Shown here piece by piece: positions 6,768-12,743 of a DNA stretch of 14,938 nt (the first letter of the stretch is position 1; each line of letters starts with the position of its first letter). A program made the position numbers and the translations under genes. The stretch comes from Oribacterium sp. UBA6992 (GTDB lineage Bacteria > Bacillota > Clostridia > Lachnospirales > Lachnospiraceae). The notes below the pieces were generated by a model. The model did no database searches, was not told the origin of the DNA, and was given only the letters and a program-made list of their open reading frames with translations. Location of the stretch: assembly GCA_002449915.1 (NCBI GenBank), contig DJXY01000002.1, positions 1 to 14,938 on the forward strand. The letters are read 5' to 3'.

Positions 6768-7772
6768 ATGTGTACAGCGGCAACTTTTTATGCTAAGGAT
6801 CATTATTTTGGCAGAAATCTGGATCTTGAGTATTCGTATCATGAGAGTGTTACCATCACGCCCAGAAACAAGCCGCTGCCTATGAGGCACATGCCGGACC
6901 TTACGCGGCACTATGCGATGATCGGGATGGCATATGTACTGGACGATTTTCCTCTTTATTATGATGCGACCAATGAATACGGTCTCAGCATGGCAGGACT
7001 TAATTTCCCGGGAAATGCAGTCTATGTGCCTGCCGGTCAGGATCCTGCAAAGGACTCGGTCGCATCCTTTGAGTTTATCTCCTGGATACTGGGGCAGTGC
7101 CGCAGTGTAGAGGAGGCGCGGGTACTGTTAAAGAGGATTCAGATCACGGATACAGCATTTCGCACGGAGCTTCCGCCAAGTCCACTGCACTGGATGATCG
7201 CGGACCAGAAAGAGTCAGTGGTGTTTGAGCAGACCAGCCGTGGCGGAAATATTTACGATAATCCCTATGGTGTCATGACCAATAATCCGACGTTTGACTA
7301 TCATTTGCTGCATATCCAGGATTATCTCGGAGCATCGGCAGCGGAGCCGGTCAATCGTTTTGCGGCGAATGTTCCGGTTCACTACTATAGTCGTGGTATG
7401 GGTGGCATAGGCATTCCCGGGGATCTGTCATCGGCATCACGCTTTGTGAAGGTGGCTTTTACAAGGATGAACTCGATTGCGGGTGAGAGCGAAGCGGAAA
7501 ATGTGAGCCAGTTCTTTAAGATTCTGGGCTCGGTGGAGCAGCAGAAGGGCTGCTGCCGTCTGGGTACGGATGATGATGGAAAACCGATCTGTGAGTATAC
7601 AATTTACAGCTCCTGCTGCAATATGGATCAGGGCATCTACTATTACACGACCTATAATAACAGCCGGATTACAGGGGTAGATCTGCATCAGGAGGATCTG
7701 GACGGGGATCAGCTTATTACGTATGAGCTGGAAAAGGATCCTGACATCCGGATCGTAAATAAACATAAATAA
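6768..7772 (+). CDS. bsh: Bile salt hydrolase-type choloylglycine hydrolase (Ntn hydrolase)
   Basis: This 334-residue enzyme is of the linear amide C-N hydrolase/choloylglycine hydrolase family, which deconjugates glycine- or taurine-bile acids or cleaves penicillin V. Met1 is removed to expose the nucleophile Cys2. Matching my recollection of C. perfringens CBAH-1, the active-site set is complete: Cys2, Arg16, Asp19, Asn79 (GLNFPG), Asn172 (TNNPTFD) and Arg225 (SSASRF). The flanking blocks LHWMI, FEQT, GIPGDLSSASRF and YTIYSSC also fit bile salt hydrolases better than penicillin acylases. No signal peptide is present, so it is cytoplasmic. GAGGAG precedes the ATG by five bases. The substrate-selectivity loop carries YSRGMGG (207-213), discussed in the findings. 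The NusG-II gene starts 33 bases downstream without a terminator and is probably co-transcribed. Activity on another N-acyl amino acid is possible. Confidence 0.9.
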   Translation: MCTAATFYAKDHYFGRNLDLEYSYHESVTITPRNKPLPMRHMPDLTRHYAMIGMAYVLDDFPLYYDATNEYGLSMAGLNFPGNAVYVPAGQDPAKDSVASFEFISWILGQCRSVEEARVLLKRIQITDTAFRTELPPSPLHWMIADQKESVVFEQTSRGGNIYDNPYGVMTNNPTFDYHLLHIQDYLGASAAEPVNRFAANVPVHYYSRGMGGIGIPGDLSSASRFVKVAFTRMNSIAGESEAENVSQFFKILGSVEQQKGCCRLGTDDDGKPICEYTIYSSCCNMDQGIYYYTTYNNSRITGVDLHQEDLDGDQLITYELEKDPDIRIVNKHK

Positions 7773-7805
7773 GAAAGACCGGAAAATATTAGTACAAGGA
7801 TTATA

Positions 7806-8246
7806 ATGAAACAGAAAATCAGATCATTTATTAAATCTCATAGGAGGGACTGCCTGCTTGGACTGGCAGTCCTTTTTCTGCTGCTTGGAAGTGCTGCTGC
7901 CCTTTATTTCCAAAGACAGGTCGGGGATAAATCTCAGGTGGTGGTCAGCTTCCAGGGTACGGAGATCCTGAGGACAGACCTTGACAAAGATCAAAAGTAT
8001 ATCATTGAGGATGGAACCGCGAGAGAGACGGATTTCCATACGGTTCTTGCATCCTTAGGGGAGGAAGCGTATCCCTCCAATCATAATGTCAATCTCCTGA
8101 CCATTAAGGACGGCACTGTTTATATGTCTGAATCCAACTGTCCGGGGCTTGTCTGTGTCTCAATGGAACCGCTTACGTCGGATGCCTATGATATTCCCAT
8201 TGTGTGTCTGCCACATGGACTTTTGGTCACTATTGAAACATCCTGA
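7806..8246 (+). CDS. Membrane-anchored NusG domain II protein
   Basis: This 146-residue protein has a basic N-terminus and one membrane helix (about residues 16-36), then an extracytoplasmic domain. The C-terminal half matches the NusG domain II family (PF07009): VNLLTIKDGTVYMSESNCPG, then VCV, then PIVCLPHGLLVTI, with three conserved Cys at 112, 117 and 134. It is not the transcription factor NusG; only this beta-rich domain is shared. The family often sits beside genes for FMN-binding, ApbE-modified extracytoplasmic redox proteins, and here the next gene is exactly such a protein, so an accessory role in its maturation or electron supply is plausible but inferred. AAGGA is the ribosome site. 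An inverted repeat follows directly after the stop. Confidence 0.8.
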   Translation: MKQKIRSFIKSHRRDCLLGLAVLFLLLGSAAALYFQRQVGDKSQVVVSFQGTEILRTDLDKDQKYIIEDGTARETDFHTVLASLGEEAYPSNHNVNLLTIKDGTVYMSESNCPGLVCVSMEPLTSDAYDIPIVCLPHGLLVTIETS

Positions 8247-8247
8247 G

Positions 8248-8284
8248 ATATTTTTCGGATAAATGTAAAGTATCCGGTAAATAT
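8248..8284 (+). repeat. Inverted repeat just after the NusG-II gene
   Basis: ATATTTTTCGGATA (8248-8261) and TATCCGGTAAATAT (8271-8284) form an imperfect 14-bp stem with one mismatch and one G-T pair around a 9-base loop. It starts two bases after the stop codon and ends 23 bases before the next promoter. It could be a weak terminator, although no good T-tract follows, or an operator for the reductase promoter. A second overlapping pair, ATGTAAA (8263-8269) and TTTACAT, offers an alternative fold. Confidence 0.45.
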
Positions 8285-8306
8285 TTTACATATTGGAATT
8301 GAAATA

Positions 8307-8335
8307 TTGACGTCTGTATGTTACATTTTTATCAT
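8307..8335 (+). promoter_or_regulatory. Promoter of the flavoprotein reductase gene
   Basis: TTGACG (8307-8312) and TATCAT (8330-8335) are 17 bases apart, a good sigma-A promoter. It predicts a start near 8342 and a leader of about 28 bases to the ATG at 8370. This gives the reductase its own transcript in addition to any read-through from the two upstream genes. Confidence 0.65.
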
Positions 8336-8369
8336 ATTGCTTAATGATTTATATAATCTTGGAGGTATT

Positions 8370-10928
8370 ATGAAAAAAATTGTAACCACTTCTGTCAGTG
8401 CGCTGCTGGTTCTCTCTCTGGCAGGCTGTGGCAGTTCGGCAGGTACCAAGGCTACAACTGCAGCGGCAGGCACAGCAGCTTCCGGTGTCTATACACCAGG
8501 TACGTATGAAGCATCTGCACAGGGATTTGGCGGAGAAGTCAAGGTAAAGCTTACGGTTGATGCGGATAAGATCACAGATCTTGAAATCACCGGAGACAAA
8601 GAGACACCGGATAAGGGCGGAGCTGCGATCAAGGAACTGCAAAAGACGCTGCTGGAAAAAGGCAGCAGTGATGTGGATGCGGTATCGGGATCTACGATTA
8701 CAAGTGATGCTGTTAAAAAGGCGTTTGATGATGCACTGAAGCAGGCTAAGGGTGAGGCATCTGCAAGTCAGGGCAGTGGTACTGTAAGCTTTAAGGCAGG
8801 CACGTATGAGGGTACAGCAACCGGTTATAATGGACCTGTTACGGTAAGTGCAACCTTTACGGACAGCGCAATCACAGGGATCGAGGTGAAGGATTCCAAG
8901 GAAACAGAGCATGTGGGTGATGTGGCATATGACATTTTGATTCCGGAGATTGTTGAAGCCAATGGTACCGGCGTGGATTCGGTATCCGGCGCAACCTTTA
9001 CCTCCAGAGCTCTGAAGGAAGCGGTGAATGCAGCCGCCAAGGAAGCGGGCGTAAGCGACGGAGATACATTCGCCAAAAATACAGTAGAGCTTAAGGCACA
9101 GGATCCGATTGAGGATACCTATGATGTGGTTATTGTCGGCGGCGGCGGTGCAGGTATCTCTGCGGCGGCACAGGCAGCACAGGAAGGCAATACGGTACTG
9201 CTTATGGAGAAAAACGCGGAGATCGGCGGTAATACGCTGGTATCCGGTGGACAGTATCAGTCTGTGATGCCGTATCTTGTATGGGATAAAAATGATCCGG
9301 ATGCAACTACAGGTACTGGATTTGACGGTCAGACCTATAATAAGGTCAAGTCTGTGCAGGGTTGTATCGATGAGCTGAAGACGATCTATGGCTGGAGTGA
9401 GGAACCATTTGACGACAGCTATTATAAAGATCATGAGTATGTTGCAGGCGACATCCACGAGCTCTCAAAGCATGGTGTACATGCAGATTATCTGCCGGTT
9501 CTCAAGGAGCTTAAGCAGGAGATCAAGGCATACCTTGACTGGGCACAGCCAAAGCTCGATGCAGGTACTCCGGAGTCGGAGCTTACGCTTTTTTCCACAG
9601 TAAATCTGCATATTTTCCAGACCTATTACGGTGGTCTTCGTCAGTCTGCAGATGGCTCTGAGTGGATCTATGGTAATGTGGATCTTGTAAAGCAGTTCAT
9701 TACCGATGGTCAGGAGGTTAAGCCTTGGCTTGAGTCCATGGGAAGTACCTTTGTTGAGGATACACAGCCTACGTTGATTGGTGCTCTGTGGTATCGTGAG
9801 AACCAGTTCATCGGTGCCAATGTGGATACCGATGGTGATGGAAAGTCGGAGGAGTATAAGGGCAGATGGGGCACGTATTTTGTAGCTCCGATGACTTCCT
9901 TTAAAAAGGCAAATGAAAAAAATACCATTATGACAAGAACCACGGCGGAGGAGCTGATTGTTGAGGATGGTAAGGTAACTGGTGTCAAGGGTACGATGTA
10001 TGATGGCACGCCGGTAACCGCGCATGCAAGCAAGGGTGTTATCCTCGCGACCGGAGGATATGCAGCCAACATTCAGATGGTTGTAGATACCAATAAGTAC
10101 TGGTCCAGTGACTACCTGAGCACATCCACCAAGACGACCAACCGTTCTTCTCTGCAGGGAGATGGCATCAAGATGGCAGAGGCGGCAGGTGCGGCAACGA
10201 CCGGTGAGGGCTGGACACAGTTGATGCCGATTTCCTGGATTGATAATGGTAATCTTGCGTTTGGCGGCGGTGACTATGCAATTTATATTAATCCGACCAC
10301 AGGCAAGAGATTTGTAGATGAGACTTCTGAGCGAGATGTACTGTCGCTTGGTGAATTTAAAAACGGTATTGAAAAGGACGGTGCGAAGGGCGTATTTATT
10401 GAAATTGCCAATGCAGAGGTTCCGATTCCAGGACCGTATCCATATAAGGAAGAGGATGTCGCTAACCGTCAGTATGTAAGAACCGTTGCCGAGCTTCCGG
10501 AGCTTTTTAAGGAGCTTGGTCTCGAGACCGATGCCGAGACTGTCAAGGCTACGATAGAGGATTATGATAAGGCGATTATGACAGGCGGACAGCCACAGGA
10601 TGTAAGCAAGAAGCAGTTCTCTGCACTGATTGGTACTGCGGATAAGAAGGCGGATGGCTCCTATGATCCTGCGACCTATAAGCTGGATGATGTCAAGCTG
10701 CGTGTGCGGCTGCTTGCACCGAGCACACATCATACCATGGGTGGTATTGTTGTAGATACCGATCGTCATGTGCTGGATAAGGATGGCAAGGTCATCAAGG
10801 GACTTTATGCAGCTGGTGAGGTTACCGGCGGTATCCATGGCGGAAACCGTCTGGGTGGTAATGCCATTACAGAGATCATTGTTTCCGGACGTACCGCAGC
10901 TAAGGCAATCGCAGCAGATAATGCGTAA
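8370..10928 (+). CDS. Extracellular lipoprotein flavin reductase, two FMN-binding domains plus fumarate-reductase-like FAD domain
   Basis: This 852-residue surface lipoprotein has lipobox LAGC with Cys20. Two FMN-binding domains (PF04205) follow at about residues 42-127 and 143-225. Each ends in an ApbE flavinylation motif, DAVSGST (modified Thr109) and DSVSGAT (Thr209), exactly 100 residues apart. The FAD domain of the flavocytochrome c/urocanate reductase class starts at about 250 with GGGGAG (257-262) and EKNAEIGGNT, and ends with HHTMGG (787-792) and GGNRLGGNA (824-832). Counterparts of Shewanella Fcc3 substrate residues R402, H504 and R544 are seen as Arg655, His787/788 and Arg827, but H365, E378 and R381 are not conserved. 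It therefore probably reduces an alkene-type electron acceptor other than fumarate, using electrons from a membrane flavin chain encoded elsewhere. GGAGG precedes ATG 8370; the upstream TTG at 8307 overlaps the promoter. Substrate unknown; urocanate, cinnamate-like acids or steroid enones are options. Confidence 0.9.
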   Translation: MKKIVTTSVSALLVLSLAGCGSSAGTKATTAAAGTAASGVYTPGTYEASAQGFGGEVKVKLTVDADKITDLEITGDKETPDKGGAAIKELQKTLLEKGSSDVDAVSGSTITSDAVKKAFDDALKQAKGEASASQGSGTVSFKAGTYEGTATGYNGPVTVSATFTDSAITGIEVKDSKETEHVGDVAYDILIPEIVEANGTGVDSVSGATFTSRALKEAVNAAAKEAGVSDGDTFAKNTVELKAQDPIEDTYDVVIVGGGGAGISAAAQAAQEGNTVLLMEKNAEIGGNTLVSGGQYQSVMPYLVWDKNDPDATTGTGFDGQTYNKVKSVQGCIDELKTIYGWSEEPFDDSYYKDHEYVAGDIHELSKHGVHADYLPVLKELKQEIKAYLDWAQPKLDAGTPESELTLFSTVNLHIFQTYYGGLRQSADGSEWIYGNVDLVKQFITDGQEVKPWLESMGSTFVEDTQPTLIGALWYRENQFIGANVDTDGDGKSEEYKGRWGTYFVAPMTSFKKANEKNTIMTRTTAEELIVEDGKVTGVKGTMYDGTPVTAHASKGVILATGGYAANIQMVVDTNKYWSSDYLSTSTKTTNRSSLQGDGIKMAEAAGAATTGEGWTQLMPISWIDNGNLAFGGGDYAIYINPTTGKRFVDETSERDVLSLGEFKNGIEKDGAKGVFIEIANAEVPIPGPYPYKEEDVANRQYVRTVAELPELFKELGLETDAETVKATIEDYDKAIMTGGQPQDVSKKQFSALIGTADKKADGSYDPATYKLDDVKLRVRLLAPSTHHTMGGIVVDTDRHVLDKDGKVIKGLYAAGEVTGGIHGGNRLGGNAITEIIVSGRTAAKAIAADNA

Positions 10929-10940
10929 GTAAATCAGGAG

Positions 10941-10975
10941 AAGGAGATTCCTTTATGGGGTCTCCTTTTTCTTTT
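10941..10975 (+). terminator. Intrinsic terminator of the reductase gene
   Basis: AAGGAGATTCC (10941-10951) pairs over 11 bp, with two G-T pairs, with GGGGTCTCCTT (10957-10967) around a TTTAT loop and is followed by TTTCTTTT. It lies 12 bases after the stop codon and is a strong textbook terminator. Confidence 0.92.
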
Positions 10976-11045
10976 ACCCATTTTTATCGATTCTTTTGCG
11001 CCTTGCAAACTGAAATTGGCTCAAATCTGGTTTGGAGTTGGTCTG

Positions 11046-11316
11046 AATTCGGCCTATGCAGGGTGTAAGGGGCAAACGTACCCGAATACATACGGATTTC
11101 ACTGTAAAATTGTCTTTATTAGGGACATATAAAAGGAGCGTTTCGGCCTATACAGAAAAACTTTTAAAACGTACCCGAAAATGTGCCAGATATTCGGGTA
11201 TGCAGACCACTAGAATTTCATATAGGCCGAAAAGACCATCATGGCTGCCTCTCAAAGCATTGCTTTTGCCGCAGATTCGGGTATGAAATCATATAAAAAA
11301 CGCGATAGGCTGAATT
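11046..11316. repeat. Nested inverted-repeat array of eight boxes (four paired units)
   Basis: Two related boxes recur. Box A (TTCGGCCTAT) occurs at 11046-11057 and 11141-11152, and inverted at 11221-11232 and, with one change, at 11305-11316. Box B (TACCCGAA) occurs at 11079-11087 and 11172-11179, and inverted at 11193-11200 and 11275-11283. The order A-B-A-B-B'-A'-B'-A' is symmetric about roughly 11181-11187. Within every A/B pair the spacer is 20-21 bases. Box B inverted reads TTCGGGTA, so A and B share the core TTCGG-TA and alternate in direction, giving four imperfect hairpin or dyad units. The stretch has no credible gene. It fits neither CRISPR (spacers too short, orientations alternate) nor a known IS end. 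Possible roles are a multi-site operator, a REP/BIME-like repeat or a recombination site. Confidence 0.8.
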
Positions 11317-11389
11317 TTCAGGATGACATCACCCATTAAAGTGTTAACCATAACTAATGAAAAGAATGCTGTCTGAGAGTGTGAAAATA

Positions 11390-11398
11390 TGCTATGAT
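11390..11398 (+). promoter_or_regulatory. Extended -10 promoter candidate for the dipeptidase gene
   Basis: TGCTATGAT contains an extended -10 (TG-N-TATGAT) 34 bases before the gene start. The -35 region is poor (TGTCTG), which is usual for extended -10 promoters. It lies downstream of the nested repeat array, so the array could influence it. Confidence 0.5.
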
Positions 11399-11432
11399 GA
11401 TCATGGATTCAGTGTAGTGAAAGGTGGTTTTT

Positions 11433-12440
11433 ATGATTTGTCATTATGCGGATATGCACTGCGATACGTTGCTGCGGGGCTATAGTGATGGTGCAGAGAG
11501 CTTATATGATGGAACAGGACATATTAATTTTAAAAAGATGGCAGAAGCGCAGCAGGTGCTGCAGTTTTTTGCTGTTTTCTTTCCTCCGGAAAAGGCATTT
11601 GAAATGCGTTTTGGAAGGAAGAAACCGGATGGCAGCCGGGAGGTACCGGATGATGAAAGCTTTTACAGGGATGCTGTAAAGGTGCTGCATGAAGCAGTAG
11701 ACAGGCACAATGATGTGATCGCGCTTGCAAGGAATCGTGCGGAGGTGGAAAATAATCGGAAGTCCGGAAAGAGCTCCGCTGTGCTCACCATAGAGGATGG
11801 TCGTTTCCTTGATAACAAGATATCCAGGCTTACCGGGCTTTATGAGGATGGAGTGCGAGCCATTGCACTTACCTGGAATCATGAAAACTGTCTTGGATAT
11901 CCTAATTCCACGGATCCGGAGATGATGAACAGGGGATTAAAGCCGTTTGGGATAGAAGCGCTGGAGGAGATGAATCGTCTCGACATCCTCGCAGATGTAT
12001 CGCATCTCAATGCCGGCGGGTTCTGGGACGTTGCGAAGCATTCGCACAAACCGTTTATCGCGTCTCACTCTAATTGCTATGCGATCACAAAGCATCCGAG
12101 AAATCTTACGGATGAACAGATCCGGGCGCTCGCTGACAAAGGCGGCATCATGGGACTTAACTTTTTCCAGAGCTTTGTTGTGCCGGGGGATACTGTGGGC
12201 AAAAAGAATTTGCCGGAAACAACGGTGGATGCACTGGCAGCGCATATTGAACACATGTATAAGGTTGGCGGAGAGGATCTGCCTGCACTTGGAACAGATT
12301 TTGATGGTTTTGATGGAAAACCGGAAATTGATGGACCGGACAAGATGGAGCTTCTGTTTGATCGCCTGGCAAAGGACGGTTTTTCGGAGCGGACCCTGGA
12401 TAAGTTCCGTTATGAGAATGTGCTGAGAGTTTTAGGATAA
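11433..12440 (+). CDS. M19-family membrane dipeptidase-type metallohydrolase
   Basis: This 335-residue protein of the renal-dipeptidase family (PF01244) has a binuclear zinc site on a TIM-barrel fold. The expected ligands are visible: His9 and Asp11 (ADMHCDTL), Glu121 (TIEDGRF), His191 (DVSHLN) and His212 (ASHSNC). The substrate Arg223 (HPRN) and catalytic Asp289 (GTDFDGFD) are present too. Family members cleave dipeptides, often with a D-residue at the C-terminus, and some bacterial ones act on N-acyl amino acids. No signal peptide is present, so unlike the mammalian enzyme it acts in the cytoplasm. The start was set at ATG 11433, five bases after AAAGGTGG; an in-frame GTG at 11424 lies within that site. 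It converges with the M20 gene, another amide hydrolase. Its substrate is not evident. Confidence 0.93.
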   Translation: MICHYADMHCDTLLRGYSDGAESLYDGTGHINFKKMAEAQQVLQFFAVFFPPEKAFEMRFGRKKPDGSREVPDDESFYRDAVKVLHEAVDRHNDVIALARNRAEVENNRKSGKSSAVLTIEDGRFLDNKISRLTGLYEDGVRAIALTWNHENCLGYPNSTDPEMMNRGLKPFGIEALEEMNRLDILADVSHLNAGGFWDVAKHSHKPFIASHSNCYAITKHPRNLTDEQIRALADKGGIMGLNFFQSFVVPGDTVGKKNLPETTVDALAAHIEHMYKVGGEDLPALGTDFDGFDGKPEIDGPDKMELLFDRLAKDGFSERTLDKFRYENVLRVLG

Positions 12441-12496
12441 ACTTGGGATCATTGTAAAAAATCCGATCATAACATTTTACACAAAATTTATATAGG

Positions 12497-12536
12497 AGCT
12501 GTCGAGCCTGCGTATATAGGTTCGGCAGCTTTTTTT
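12497..12536 (+). terminator. Intrinsic terminator of the M19 gene
   Basis: AGCTGTCGAGCCT (12497-12509) pairs over 13 bp, including two G-T pairs, with AGGTTCGGCAGCT (12518-12530), followed by TTTTTT. It lies 56 bases after the stop codon. Between it and the next terminator (12537-12672) only short weak hairpins are seen and no gene. Confidence 0.9.
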
Positions 12537-12672
12537 ATACGAGAGCTTCTGGCTGTACGGAAGCTATAAAAAAAGAGCTATAAAAAAGATGCCGCCACAC
12601 GGAACTTTTTTTGGATCTTGAAGTGAAAAGTGACGCTTTTAAGCTATTTCTTTGGACTCCAAAATAAACAGT

Positions 12673-12715
12673 AAAAAACCCTGTATCTGCATCAATTAGA
12701 TGCAGGTACAGGGTT
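12673..12715 (-). terminator. Intrinsic terminator of the M20 gene (minus strand)
   Basis: AACCCTGTATCTGCATC (12677-12693) and GATGCAGGTACAGGGTT (12699-12715) form a 17-bp stem with one wobble and a 5-base loop. On the minus strand the stem runs into TTTTTT (complement of 12673-12678). It lies 28 bases beyond the stop of the M20 gene and is a very strong terminator. Confidence 0.92.
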
Positions 12716-12743
12716 AGGATAATGACTGTTGATGGATGTGTGA

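Noticed and set aside
8307..8369. TTG start extending the reductase upstream
   Set aside because: The TTG is part of the -35 box; the lipoprotein signal and the GGAGG site place the start at 8370.
8349..10838. Long minus-strand open frames (369 and 457 codons) opposite the reductase gene
   Set aside because: They are antisense shadows of a gene with full domain matches; their translations show no recognisable motif and are rich in Cys, Ile and Arg.
11056..11286. 76-codon plus-strand frame in the repeat array
   Set aside because: Its codons are made of the inverted repeats and it has no credible ribosome site or protein motif.
11046..11316. CRISPR array reading of the repeated boxes
   Set aside because: The boxes are only about 8-12 bases, alternate in direction and have 20-21-base spacers only within pairs; no cas gene is present.
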